A stretch of 64,000 bases of DNA from Nonomuraea fuscirosea. GTDB taxonomy: Bacteria > Actinomycetota > Actinomycetes > Streptosporangiales > Streptosporangiaceae. Made by a program: the position numbers and the translations under genes. Shown piece after piece: positions 32,796-40,871 of this stretch. The stretch lies in assembly GCF_003001935.1 (NCBI RefSeq), contig NZ_PVNG01000015.1, forward strand, positions 186,001 through 250,000, read 5' to 3'. Within the stretch, counting starts at the first letter, position 1, and each line of letters starts with the position of its first letter. A model generated the notes under the pieces. The model saw nothing but the letters and a program-made list of their open reading frames with translations. It had not been told where the DNA came from and made no database searches.

Positions 32796-33167
32796 ATGGG
32801 TGTGAGCGTCGATGAGTTCCTGGAGTTGCTGAAGGAGCTGCCCGAGGTCCAGCAGGGCCACGGCGGTGAGTGGGTCGCGCTGAGGGTGCACGGCAAGGGG
32901 TTCGGCTATCTGTGGGAGGCGACCGAGACCGTCGGGCTCAAGGCCACGATCGAGGAGCAGATCGCGCTCGTCAGTGAGCGGCCCGAGGTGTTCGAGGTGC
33001 AGTTCACGGCGGGGCGGTTCGGCTGGGTGGTGGTGCATCTCGACCGGATCGACGCCGAGGAGCTGTTCGAGCTGATGGCCGAGGCGTGGTGCCTGACCGC
33101 GCCCAGGCAGCTCGTCGACGACTTCGAGGCCACCCACCCGATCGGACAGAAGGTGCAAGCGCCGTAA
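32796..33167 (+). CDS. MmcQ/YjbR-family small protein
   Basis: 123 aa with the double-wing fold signature of the family: DEFLELLKELPEVQQG at the N-terminus, GKGFGYLW in the core, FTAGRFGWVVVHLDRIDAEE and a C-terminal ELMAEAWCLTAPRQLVDDFE. Family members are DNA-binding-like but of unproved function. ATG 32796 is used because upstream in-frame sequence overlaps the operator region and has no homology. Confidence 0.85.
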   Translation: MGVSVDEFLELLKELPEVQQGHGGEWVALRVHGKGFGYLWEATETVGLKATIEEQIALVSERPEVFEVQFTAGRFGWVVVHLDRIDAEELFELMAEAWCLTAPRQLVDDFEATHPIGQKVQAP

Positions 33168-33178
33168 TCTCGGGCAAC

Positions 33179-33706
33179 GTGACTTCTGTGAACGTGCGGC
33201 CGCGTCCTTGGTCCGACGACGACGCGCCGGTCTGGCTGCGGCCCTGGTCCGAGGAGGACGCGCCCGTCGTGCTGCGTGCCTTCCAGACGCCCGATCTGCG
33301 GCCGCAGGCGCCGCTGCCCGTGCTCACGCTCCAGGACGCCGCGGGCTGGATCGCCGCCTGGTCGGGCGTCGGCCACACCTTCGCGGTGACGGTGGGGGAG
33401 CGGGTCGTCGGCAACGTCGCGGTGGATCGGATCGACGGCAACGACAACGGATGGGTGTCCTACTGGGTGGTGCCCGAGGCCAGGGGGAAGGGGGTCGCGG
33501 CGGCGGCTGTCGAGCTGCTGGCCCGGTGGGCGTTCGACGAGCGCGGGCTCTACCGGCTGGAGCTGGGTCACCGCACGACCAATCCGGCCTCGTGCCGGGT
33601 GGCCACCAAGGCGGGGTTCCTGCCCGAGGGGATCGAGCGGGGCAAGCTCAGCGACGAGGGCGTCCGCTACGACGTCGAACGCCACGCCCGCCTCGTGACG
33701 GACTGA
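33179..33706 (+). CDS. GNAT-family N-acetyltransferase with duplicated first strand
   Basis: 175 aa acetyltransferase of the RimJ/RimL type. The CoA-binding motif A is VSYWVVPEARGKGVAAAAVE, followed by GLYRLELGHRTTNPASCRVA and KAGFLPEG, as in ribosomal-protein acetyltransferases. The N-terminal strand is duplicated: RPWSDDDAPVWL is followed directly by RPWSEEDAPVVL. GTG 33179 is chosen; GTG 33188 is also possible. It lies 11 bp downstream of the MmcQ gene and is probably co-transcribed. Confidence 0.87.
   Translation: MTSVNVRPRPWSDDDAPVWLRPWSEEDAPVVLRAFQTPDLRPQAPLPVLTLQDAAGWIAAWSGVGHTFAVTVGERVVGNVAVDRIDGNDNGWVSYWVVPEARGKGVAAAAVELLARWAFDERGLYRLELGHRTTNPASCRVATKAGFLPEGIERGKLSDEGVRYDVERHARLVTD
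33203..33274 (+). repeat. Tandem 36-bp in-frame duplication at the start of the GNAT gene
   Basis: Two adjoining 36-bp units (33203-33238 and 33239-33274) encode two 12-residue versions of the first beta-strand region of the GNAT fold. Confidence 0.75.
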
Positions 33707-33763
33707 CCGGCCGCACGCCCGTGGCCTGGTCAGGGTGAGTGGGGCTGAACTACCCTTTGCGGG

Positions 33764-34147
33764 ATGGACAGCGCGAGTCTGGCCGCGGCCGGGCTGCTGG
33801 CGGCCCTGGGGCGGGCGTCGGAGATCTTCGCGGAGTTACGCCACCCCTTCGTCAGAAGTGAGCGCTTCACCACTTTCCTTCCTCCGGCCGGCGTCCGCGT
33901 CGGCGCCGTCTTCACCCTGCCCGACGGCCGCGAGGTGCGCTTCGAGGTGTCCATCGTGACCGGCGGCGACGTCTTCCACGTGGACGGCGGCATCGACGCG
34001 GAGGGCGAGCCGCTGCTGGAGCTGCCGCGAAAGAGCGTGCAGGCGATCCAGGACGGACTGGCCGTGTTCGACGACTACGCGGGGGAGGTGGCGGCTCCGG
34101 CGGTGCGGTTGATCGACGGTTTGCTCGAAGAATTGTCGGACAACTAG
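33764..34147 (+). CDS. Hypothetical protein, 127 aa
   Basis: No domain recognised. The product begins with a short helical stretch (LAAAGLLAALGRASEIFAEL), then a beta-rich middle (VRVGAVFTLPDGREVRFEVS, GGDVFHVDGGIDAEGEPLLE) and ends with two acidic helices. Its last codons include the first of two GntR operators that control the next gene. Soluble and probably cytoplasmic. Confidence 0.7.
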   Translation: MDSASLAAAGLLAALGRASEIFAELRHPFVRSERFTTFLPPAGVRVGAVFTLPDGREVRFEVSIVTGGDVFHVDGGIDAEGEPLLELPRKSVQAIQDGLAVFDDYAGEVAAPAVRLIDGLLEELSDN

Positions 34148-34173
34148 ACGAAGAGTGTCTGGTTGTCTGACAA
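34133..34173. promoter_or_regulatory. Two GntR (FadR/FCD-type) operator boxes before the EamA-GntR operon
   Basis: TTGTCGGACAA (34133-34143) and TTGTCTGACAA (34163-34173) are perfect 5+1+5 palindromes, 30 bp centre to centre, i.e. three helical turns, so two dimers could bind on one face. They match the TTGTnnnACAA-like consensus of FCD-GntR regulators, and such a regulator is the second gene of the operon. The second box contains an in-frame TTG, which argues that the EamA gene starts at ATG 34181. Confidence 0.75.
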
Positions 34174-34180
34174 TAGGTTC

Positions 34181-35125
34181 ATGAGGAAGGGACCGCTCGC
34201 CGTCGTCGGCGCCTCCGTGCTCTGGGGAACCGCGGGCACGGCCGGCCTGCTCGTCACCGCCGACTCCGTGGCCCTGGCCGCCGCGCGGCTGGTGATCGGC
34301 GGTGCCGCGCTCGCCCTGCTGGCCGGAGCCGGGCTGCGCCGCGCGGTCAGCCCGGCGCTGCTGCTCGGCGCGGTGGCGGTGGCCGCCTACCAGCTGTGCT
34401 TCTTCGCCGCCGTGAGCCGTACCGGGGTCGCGATCGGGACCGTCGTCGCGATCGGCAGCGGGCCGGTGTTCACCGGGCTGCTGTCGTGGCTGCTGCACGG
34501 CCGCCGGCCGAGCGGGCGCTGGGCCGCGGCGACCACCGCCGCCGTCTGCGGCTGCGCGGCGCTGATCGCCGGCGGCGGCATCCGAGCAGACGCGCAGGCG
34601 GGCGCACGGTCGGGCGCGCAGGCGGGCGCAGAGGCAGGTGCGCAGGTGGCCGCGCAGGGTGGATCGCAGGTGATGGCCGGGATTCTGTTCGCGTTGCTGG
34701 GTGGGCTGCTCTACGCGTTCTACGCGGTCACGGCGGCGCGGGCGATCGGGCAGGGCGGTGAGTCCAACGCGGTGATGGGGGTCATGTTCGGCGGAGCCGC
34801 GGTGATCATGCTGCCGGTGCTGATGCTGAGCGGGACCGGCTGGATCGCCTCGCCCGGAGCCCTGGCCGCCGTGCTCTACCTCGGGCTCGGCACCACGGGC
34901 CTGGCCTACTTCCTGTACGGCCGCGGCCTGCGCACCACCCCCGTGGCCACGGCCGCCACGCTGGCCCTGGCCGAGCCGACCGTCGCCGCGCTGCTCGGTC
35001 TGGTGGTGCTGGGCGAGCGGCTGGCCCCGGTCTCGATCGCCGGGCTGGTGCTGCTGGGTCTCAGTTTGGTGGCTGTGGCCGTACCGGAACGTACACCGGA
35101 AATGCGGCTAGAGTCGCAGCCGTGA
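34181..35125 (+). CDS. EamA/DMT-family transporter
   Basis: 314 aa, about ten TM helices in two EamA repeats (ASVLWGTAGTAGLLV; LALAEPTVAALLGLVVLGER; final helix SIAGLVLLGLSLVAVAV). A hydrophilic Ala/Gln/Gly repeat loop (AQAGARSGAQAGAEAGAQ) of about 28 residues sits between the halves and looks like a minisatellite expansion. The start is ATG 34181, just after the operator boxes. The stop overlaps GTG of the GntR gene. Exporter or importer of a small metabolite; identity unknown. Confidence 0.88.
   Translation: MRKGPLAVVGASVLWGTAGTAGLLVTADSVALAAARLVIGGAALALLAGAGLRRAVSPALLLGAVAVAAYQLCFFAAVSRTGVAIGTVVAIGSGPVFTGLLSWLLHGRRPSGRWAAATTAAVCGCAALIAGGGIRADAQAGARSGAQAGAEAGAQVAAQGGSQVMAGILFALLGGLLYAFYAVTAARAIGQGGESNAVMGVMFGGAAVIMLPVLMLSGTGWIASPGALAAVLYLGLGTTGLAYFLYGRGLRTTPVATAATLALAEPTVAALLGLVVLGERLAPVSIAGLVLLGLSLVAVAVPERTPEMRLESQP
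34587..34672 (+). repeat. Degenerate GCGCAGGCGGGC-type tandem repeats in the EamA gene
   Basis: A run of related 12- to 15-bp units rich in GCGCAGGC/GGGCGC encodes alternating AQAGA/SGAQ residues. Units differ in length, so the count is approximate. Confidence 0.5.
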
Positions 35126-35766
35126 CCTTGCCCCTCAGACCCGTCTCCACCGTCGGAGCGCTCGCCGACGCCCTGCGCAGCAGGGTGTTGTCTGGCGAGA
35201 TCCGGCCCGGCACCGCGCTGCCCGAGCAGGAGATCGCCGCGGCCTACCGGGTGGCCAGGCCGACCGTCCGCGAGGCGCTGGCGGTCCTGGTCAGTGAGGG
35301 GGTGCTGCGGCGCGAGCGCAACCGCAGCGCCTATGTCCCCGAGGTGACGCTTTCGGACCTCGAAGATCTCATGTACGTCCGCCGCCCCCTGGAGGACCTG
35401 ATGGCGCGGGCCCTGACCGGCCGGACGGTGCCGGGAGCGCAGGCCGCGCTCGACCGGATGGCCGCGCTGCCCGCCGACGCGCCCTGGTCGGACATCGTGG
35501 GCGAGCACATGGCGCTGCACCAGGCGCTCATCGAGGCGGTCGGCAGTCCGCGGCTGGAGCGGCTCTACGGCGCGCTGGCCGTCGAGACCAGGCTCGGGCT
35601 GGTCCGGCTGCGCGCCGTCTACAAGGACAGGGACGTGCTCGTCCGCGAGCACCGCGAGTTGCTGGAGGCCATCGCGAACGGGCCGGAGGAGGTCGCGCGG
35701 GCGACGGTGGCGGCGCATCTCAGCCACTCCTGGGGCGGCGAGGAGCGTCCCCCGGGTCCCGCCTGA
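35122..35766 (+). CDS. GntR-family regulator, FCD subfamily
   Basis: 214 aa. The winged HTH reads EQEIAAAYRVARPTVREALA followed by VLVSEGVLRRERNRSAYVPE; the helical FCD ligand domain follows, with metal-type ligands in EHMALHQALIEAVGS and EHRELLEAIANG and a C-terminal ARATVAAHLSHSW. GTG 35122 overlaps the EamA stop, so regulator and transporter are coupled. It is the likely ligand of the TTGTCnGACAA boxes at 34133-34173, giving simple autoregulation. Confidence 0.92.
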   Translation: MTLPLRPVSTVGALADALRSRVLSGEIRPGTALPEQEIAAAYRVARPTVREALAVLVSEGVLRRERNRSAYVPEVTLSDLEDLMYVRRPLEDLMARALTGRTVPGAQAALDRMAALPADAPWSDIVGEHMALHQALIEAVGSPRLERLYGALAVETRLGLVRLRAVYKDRDVLVREHRELLEAIANGPEEVARATVAAHLSHSWGGEERPPGPA

Positions 35767-35823
35767 GCGCCAATGAGCGCGAACCCTTGCGGTGGTGCCC
35801 CGTAACTCGCAAGAATCGCGGCC

Positions 35824-36174
35824 ATGCACGGCAATCCGATGCCGGACTCCTACGTGTATGTCACGGAAGAGGGCGTCACTCGTCACTACGCGGACGGTAG
35901 CGTCGAAGCCCTCGCCTGGGAGGACGTGGTGGAGGTCCGTGTCGTCACCGAAGCCGGGGAAGACGTCCTCTACATCCTGCTCGACCGCGACGGCGAGGGC
36001 TGCGTCGTGCCGCGCTCGGCCACGGACGCCACGTTCCTGGCCCGCCTGCGCTATCTGCCCGACTTCGACCTCGATCGGCTGACGGTGGCGAGCGACTCCG
36101 CGCACGACGGCGTCGTGGTCGTCTGGCGCAGCCCCGACCCGCCGTCGGCGCTTCCCGATCTGGAGTACGACTAG
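35824..36174 (+). CDS. Hypothetical small acidic protein, 116 aa
   Basis: No domain recognised. Beta-rich sequence (DSYVYVTEEGVTRHYADGSV, EALAWEDVVEVRVVTEAGED, VLYILLDRDGEGCVVP) resembling single-domain PH-like proteins, ending in LPDLEYD. Soluble. It precedes the polysaccharide locus but is separated from it by a 333-bp gap, so probably not part of it. Confidence 0.7.
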   Translation: MHGNPMPDSYVYVTEEGVTRHYADGSVEALAWEDVVEVRVVTEAGEDVLYILLDRDGEGCVVPRSATDATFLARLRYLPDFDLDRLTVASDSAHDGVVVVWRSPDPPSALPDLEYD

Positions 36175-36507
36175 CTCTGGTTCGGGAGTTCGGCCGGCTC
36201 TACGCCGCGCAGGACCAGCTCTGATCTCGTGTACGACTAGCCGTTTCGCATAACGGTAACCTCCCGAAATATCCTGGCAAAACTCGCATTTCACCTGCGT
36301 ACTGCTGCCACTGATGGATCGTTCCGTCAACCCCTTCACCCGCCCGGCAATCGTCCGATTGTGGACATTTGACGGTATTTCCCGGGCCGGAATCGATCTT
36401 TACTCTTTAGTGGGGGCCGCCGCCCTTGTTGTTCGTGGGAGCTGTCAACCCACGAGGCTCAAGGAACGTCCGGTTATCGCGGTGCACAGAGTTGTCAGGA
36501 TGGTGTT
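36175..36507 (+). promoter_or_regulatory. Leader/promoter region of the exopolysaccharide locus
   Basis: 333 bp without a gene, clearly richer in A+T than its surroundings. It holds a repeated GTACGACTAG (near 36166 and 36231), a perfect palindrome of CAATCG and CGATTG around TC (36348-36361), and an inverted repeat of TCGTGGG with CCCACGA (36433-36455) about 50 bp before the first gene. AT-rich segments such as CTTTACTCTTTAGTG (near 36400) may contain the -10. Likely control point for the locus. Confidence 0.5.
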
Positions 36508-37962
36508 ATGAGGGTGGGGACTGGGGAGTCCGCCGTCGTGCTCCTCGAGGCCGTACCACGCCGCGCGTCGAGCATCTGGACGCGCGCGTACCTACGGCTC
36601 CTGTTATCCGGGGACACGATGTGCGCGTTGTTCGCCTGCGTATGCGTGCTGGGTGTGCGGCTGATCGCCGGCGCCTACATCCCCGCGGCCGAGTACGTGC
36701 TGGGGTTCGGCCTCGTGGCCGCCTGGCCGCTCGCGCTCATGATGGGCGGCGCGTACCGCCAGCGCGCCAACGGCGAGGGAACGGAGGAGTTCAAGGCGGT
36801 GTTCAACGGCGGCGCCGGGCTGATGGCCGCCGTCGCCATCATGGCCTACGCCACGCAGACCGTGATCGCGCGCAGCTTCGTGATGGCCATGCTGCCGCTC
36901 GCGCTGCTGGCCACGCTCTACTACCGCTATCGCATGCGCAAGCGGCTCCACCGAAGGAGAGCGGCGGGCGACTACATGCGCCAGGTGATCGCGGTCGGGC
37001 ACCGGGAGTCGATCCTCGACCTGGTGCTGCAGTTCCGGCGCCAGCCCTATCACGGAATGCGGGTGGTGGGAGCCTGCCTTCCTGACCATGCGATGGACGT
37101 GGACCTGGACGGGATCCCGGTGCTGGGATCGTTCGGCGACGTGGCGAGCGTGGTGGAGCGGGAGCGGGCCGACGCGGTGGCCGTGCTGGCCTGCCCCGAA
37201 CTCGACGGGGCCGCGCTGCGCCGGCTGGCCTGGAGCCTGGAGACGGCGCGCACGGATCTGTTCGTGGCTCCGGCCCTGCTCGACGTGGCCGGGCCGCGCA
37301 TCAGCATCAGGCCGGTCGCGGGGATGCCGCTGCTGCACGTGGAGCATCCCGAGTTCAACGGCAGCCGGCAGTTCGTGAAGGCCGTGTTCGACCGGATGGG
37401 CGCGGGGATCGCGCTGCTGGTCCTGGCGCTGCCGCTGCTGGTGCTGGCGCTGGTGATCCGCCTGACCAGCCCCGGGGGCGCCCTGTTTCACCAGGTGCGG
37501 GTCGGCCGAGACGGCAAAGAGTTCCGGGTCGTGAAATTTCGTACGATGGTGGTGGATGCGGAGAGGCTCAAGGGCGCACTCCTCGAAGAGAACGAGTTCG
37601 ACGGCGTGCTCTTCAAAATTCGGAACGATCCAAGGATCACCCGGGTGGGCGCTTTCCTGCGGAAATACTCCCTCGACGAGCTGCCCCAGCTGCTCAACGT
37701 CCTGCGCGGCGAGATGTCCCTCGTCGGCCCTCGCCCCCCGCTGCCGGAAGAGGTGGGCAAGTACGGCGCCGACGTGCGCCGCCGCCTCGTCGTCAAGCCG
37801 GGCATGACCGGGTTGTGGCAGGTCAGCGGACGCTCCGACCTGACCTGGGAGGAGTCCGTCCGCCTCGACCTGCGGTACGTGGAGAACTGGTCGCTCATCC
37901 TGGACCTGCAGATCCTCTGGAAGACCTGGTCCGTCGTCACCCGTGGAGAAGGGGCGTACTAG
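36508..37962 (+). CDS. Exopolysaccharide sugar phosphotransferase (initiating, polyprenyl glycosylphosphotransferase)
   Basis: 484 aa enzyme that transfers a hexose 1-phosphate from a nucleotide sugar to the polyprenyl phosphate carrier and so starts repeat-unit assembly. About four N-terminal TM helices, a CoA-binding-like cytoplasmic domain (MRVVGACLPDHAMDVDLDGI), a further hydrophobic hairpin (GIALLVLALPLLVLALVIRL) and the catalytic Bac_transf domain: KFRTMVVDAE, DPRITRVGAFLRKYSLDELP, LSLVGPRPPLPEEV-like segment, KPGMTGLWQVSGRS. First gene of the polysaccharide locus; the rhamnose genes follow directly. Confidence 0.93.
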   Translation: MRVGTGESAVVLLEAVPRRASSIWTRAYLRLLLSGDTMCALFACVCVLGVRLIAGAYIPAAEYVLGFGLVAAWPLALMMGGAYRQRANGEGTEEFKAVFNGGAGLMAAVAIMAYATQTVIARSFVMAMLPLALLATLYYRYRMRKRLHRRRAAGDYMRQVIAVGHRESILDLVLQFRRQPYHGMRVVGACLPDHAMDVDLDGIPVLGSFGDVASVVERERADAVAVLACPELDGAALRRLAWSLETARTDLFVAPALLDVAGPRISIRPVAGMPLLHVEHPEFNGSRQFVKAVFDRMGAGIALLVLALPLLVLALVIRLTSPGGALFHQVRVGRDGKEFRVVKFRTMVVDAERLKGALLEENEFDGVLFKIRNDPRITRVGAFLRKYSLDELPQLLNVLRGEMSLVGPRPPLPEEVGKYGADVRRRLVVKPGMTGLWQVSGRSDLTWEESVRLDLRYVENWSLILDLQILWKTWSVVTRGEGAY

Positions 37963-37964
37963 CG

Positions 37965-39032
37965 GTGAAAGCACTCGTGCTCGCCGGGGGGTCGGGCACA
38001 CGGCTACGACCCATCACGCACACCTCGGCCAAGCAACTGGTCCCGGTCGCCAACAAACCGGTCCTGTTCTACGGCCTGGAGGCCATCGCCGCGGCCGGGA
38101 TCACGGAGCTGGGCCTGGTGGTGGGCGACACCCACGCCGAGATCGAGGCGGCCGTGGGCGACGGCTCGGCGTTCGGGCTGCAGGTCACCTACCTGCGCCA
38201 GCCGGCGCCGCTCGGGCTGGCCCACGCCGTGCTGATCGCCCGCGACTACCTGGGCGACGAGGACTTCGTCATGTACCTGGGCGACAACTTCATCGTGGGC
38301 GGCATCAACGACCTGGTGGAGCGGTTCGCCGGGGAACGGCCGGCGGCGCAGATCATGCTCACGAAGGTCGCCGACCCGCGGCAGTTCGGGGTCGCCGAGC
38401 TGGACACGGAAGGGCACGTGGTCGGCCTGGAGGAGAAGCCGTCCCGGCCCAAGAGCGATCTGGCGCTGGTCGGCGTCTACCTGTTCGGTCCGGCCGTGCA
38501 CGAGGCGGTGGCCGAGCTCAAGCCGTCGGGGCGGGGCGAGCTGGAGATCACCGACGCGATCCAGTGGCTGATCGAGGCCGGGCTGCGCGTCGAGTCCTCG
38601 GTGATCTCCGGCTACTGGAAGGACACCGGCAATGTCACCGACATGCTGGAGGTCAACCGGCTGGTGCTCGAATCGGTCGAACCCCTGGTCCAGGGGCAGG
38701 TGGACGCGGTCAGCGAGCTCATCGGCCGGGTCGCGATCGAGCCGGGGGCGGTGGTCGAGCGCTCCCGCGTCGTGGGCCCGGCCATCGTCGGCGCCGGCGC
38801 CAGGATCCAGGACAGCTACATCGGCCCGTCCACCTCGATCGGCGCCTCGTGCACCATCACCGGCAGTGAGATCGAGTACTCGATCGTGCTGCCCAGAGCC
38901 ACCATCGCCGGGGTCGGCCGGATCGAGTCGTCGCTGATCGGACACGACGTCGAGATCACGTCGGCCCCCAACACGCCCAAAGCCCACCGTCTCGTACTGG
39001 GCGATCACAGCAAGGTACAGATCAGTCCATGA
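37965..39032 (+). CDS. rfbA: Glucose-1-phosphate thymidylyltransferase, long (StrD-like) form
   Basis: Makes dTDP-glucose, step one of dTDP-L-rhamnose synthesis. 355 aa, longer than E. coli RfbA (about 290) because of a C-terminal left-handed beta-helix region (VGPAIVGAGARIQDSYIGPS), as in StrD-type enzymes of actinomycetes. The nucleotide loop is LVLAGGSGTRLRPITHTSAK; metal and sugar sites are in MYLGDNFI and EKPSRPKSD. GTG 37965 is two bases after the previous stop; the frame open upstream is not used. Its stop overlaps the rfbB start (ATGA). Confidence 0.93.
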   Translation: MKALVLAGGSGTRLRPITHTSAKQLVPVANKPVLFYGLEAIAAAGITELGLVVGDTHAEIEAAVGDGSAFGLQVTYLRQPAPLGLAHAVLIARDYLGDEDFVMYLGDNFIVGGINDLVERFAGERPAAQIMLTKVADPRQFGVAELDTEGHVVGLEEKPSRPKSDLALVGVYLFGPAVHEAVAELKPSGRGELEITDAIQWLIEAGLRVESSVISGYWKDTGNVTDMLEVNRLVLESVEPLVQGQVDAVSELIGRVAIEPGAVVERSRVVGPAIVGAGARIQDSYIGPSTSIGASCTITGSEIEYSIVLPRATIAGVGRIESSLIGHDVEITSAPNTPKAHRLVLGDHSKVQISP

Positions 39033-39994
39033 CAAGAATTCTGGTGACGGGTGGTGCGGGATTCATCGGCTCCCACTTCGTCCGGAGCCTCCGCGAGACG
39101 ACCCCCGCCGACCCCCCGCCGTTGGATGGGGCCGAACTGGACGTCACCGTTCTGGACAAGCTGACGTACGCGGGCGACCGGGCCAACCTCGACGGGGTCG
39201 CGCACACGTTCGTGCACGGGGACGTCTGCGACGCCGAGCTGCTCGCCCGCGTCGTCCCCGGGCACGACCTGGTGGTCAACTTCGCCGCGGAGTCGCACGT
39301 CGACCGCTCGATCGAGGGCGCCGCGCCGTTCATGCACAGCAACGTCCTCGGCACCCAGACCCTGCTCCAGGCCTGCCTGGAGGCGGAGGTGCCGAAGGTG
39401 GTTCAGGTGTCGACGGACGAGGTGTACGGGTCGATCGACATCGGCTCATGGGACGAGGCCGCGCCGGTGCGGCCGCGCTCGCCGTACGCGGCCTCGAAGG
39501 CGGGCGGCGACCTGATCGCGCGCGCCTACGCGATCACGTACGGGATGAACGTCTCGATCACCCGCTGCGGCAACAACTACGGGCCCAGGCAGTACCCCGA
39601 GAAGGTCATCCCGCTGTTCATCACGAACCTGCTGCGCGGCAGGAAGGTGCCGCTGTACGGGGACGGCGGCAACGTCCGGGACTGGATCCACGTCCGCGAC
39701 CACTGCGCGGGCATCCGCCTGGTCGCGGAGCGGGGCGAACCCGGCGAGGTCTACCACATCGCCGGCACGGCGGAGCTGACCAACAAGGAGCTCACCACCC
39801 GCCTGCTCGAAGCCTGCGGCCGGGACTGGGACATGGTCGAGTACGTCGCCGACCGCAAGGGTCACGACCGCCGGTACTCCCTGGACGACACCAAGCTGCG
39901 CGGCCTCGGCTACCGGCCGAGGGTCCCGTTCGAGCAGGGGTTGAAGGACACCGTCCGCTGGTACGCGGAGCACCGCGACTGGTGGGCGCGATGA
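39029..39994 (+). CDS. rfbB: dTDP-glucose 4,6-dehydratase
   Basis: Second step of dTDP-rhamnose synthesis. 321 aa SDR enzyme with NAD motif GGAGFIGSH at the N-terminus, catalytic STDEVYGS (Thr, Asp, Glu) and YAASK (Tyr/Lys), and RCGNNYGPRQYPEKVIPLFI in the substrate region. It starts ATG 39029 in an ATGA overlap with rfbA. The 26-bp gap to rfbD contains a GGAGG ribosome site. Confidence 0.95.
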   Translation: MTRILVTGGAGFIGSHFVRSLRETTPADPPPLDGAELDVTVLDKLTYAGDRANLDGVAHTFVHGDVCDAELLARVVPGHDLVVNFAAESHVDRSIEGAAPFMHSNVLGTQTLLQACLEAEVPKVVQVSTDEVYGSIDIGSWDEAAPVRPRSPYAASKAGGDLIARAYAITYGMNVSITRCGNNYGPRQYPEKVIPLFITNLLRGRKVPLYGDGGNVRDWIHVRDHCAGIRLVAERGEPGEVYHIAGTAELTNKELTTRLLEACGRDWDMVEYVADRKGHDRRYSLDDTKLRGLGYRPRVPFEQGLKDTVRWYAEHRDWWAR

Positions 39995-40019
39995 TCGCTC
40001 TTTTATGCCTGGAGGCGGC

Positions 40020-40871
40020 ATGAGGTGGCTCATCACGGGGGCGGGCGGCATGCTCGCGAACGACGCCCTCGACCGGACCGCGCTGACCGGTGAGCCGGTG
40101 CTCGCGCTCGGGCGTGGCGAGCTGGACGTGCGCGACCGGCGGGCGGTGCGCGACTTCGTCTCCGCCTACCGGCCCAGGGTCGTGCTCAACTGCGCCGGCT
40201 GGACGGCGGTGGACGACGCCGAGGCGAACGAGGCCGACGCGCTGGCGGTCAACGGGACCGCCGTGCGCTGGCTGGCCGAGGCGTGCGACCTCGTGGGGGC
40301 GAGGCTGGTCCAGGTGTCCACCGACTACGTCTTCGACGGCACGGCCGCGCTGCCGTACCGGGAGGACGCGCGGACCGGGCCGGTGAACGCGTACGGCAGG
40401 AGCAAGCTGGCGGGCGAGGCGGCGGCGCTGGAGCACGGCCACTACGTGGTGCGCACGGAGTGGCTGTACGGCGCGCACGGCGTCAACTTCGTCCGCACGA
40501 TGATCCGCCTGGCCGGGGAGCGGCCGACCGTGGACGTGGTCGACGACCAGCGCGGGCAGCCGACGTGGAGCGCCGACCTGGCCGACTATCTCGTCCGGCT
40601 GGCGCAGTCGGACCTGCCGCCCGGCGTTTACCACGGCACGAGCTCGGGGGAGACGACCTGGTGCGGGTTCGCCAAGGAGATCTTCGCGCTGCTCGGCGAG
40701 GATCCGGGACGGGTGCGCCCGGTGCCGTCCGCACGGCTGCCGCGGGCGGCGGTGCGGCCGGCCAACAGCGTGCTGGCCCACACCCGATGGCAGCCGATCA
40801 GGCCCTGGCGCGAGGCCCTGCACGCGGCCTGGCCCGTGCTGGCGATGAGCCGTCAGCGGAGCGTGGTGTGA
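40020..40871 (+). CDS. rfbD: dTDP-4-dehydrorhamnose reductase
   Basis: Last step of dTDP-L-rhamnose synthesis. 283 aa from ATG 40020, which has GGAGG at 40011-40015; an earlier ATG at 40005 overlaps that ribosome site. Cofactor motif GAGGML, VSTDYVFDG and catalytic YGRSK are visible; WQPIRPWREALHAAW closes the domain. The 3' end overlaps the convergent rfbC gene by 19 bp. Confidence 0.94.
   Translation: MRWLITGAGGMLANDALDRTALTGEPVLALGRGELDVRDRRAVRDFVSAYRPRVVLNCAGWTAVDDAEANEADALAVNGTAVRWLAEACDLVGARLVQVSTDYVFDGTAALPYREDARTGPVNAYGRSKLAGEAAALEHGHYVVRTEWLYGAHGVNFVRTMIRLAGERPTVDVVDDQRGQPTWSADLADYLVRLAQSDLPPGVYHGTSSGETTWCGFAKEIFALLGEDPGRVRPVPSARLPRAAVRPANSVLAHTRWQPIRPWREALHAAWPVLAMSRQRSVV

Noticed and set aside
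34163-34180. TTG at 34163 as the start of the EamA gene, giving six extra residues.
   Set aside because: The codon lies inside a perfect operator box TTGTCTGACAA; ATG 34181 gives the normal EamA N-terminus.
36314-36511. A 65-codon open frame starting ATG 36314 in the EPS leader.
   Set aside because: No ribosome site and no coding-like codon use; it would run through palindromes and overlap the first real gene start.
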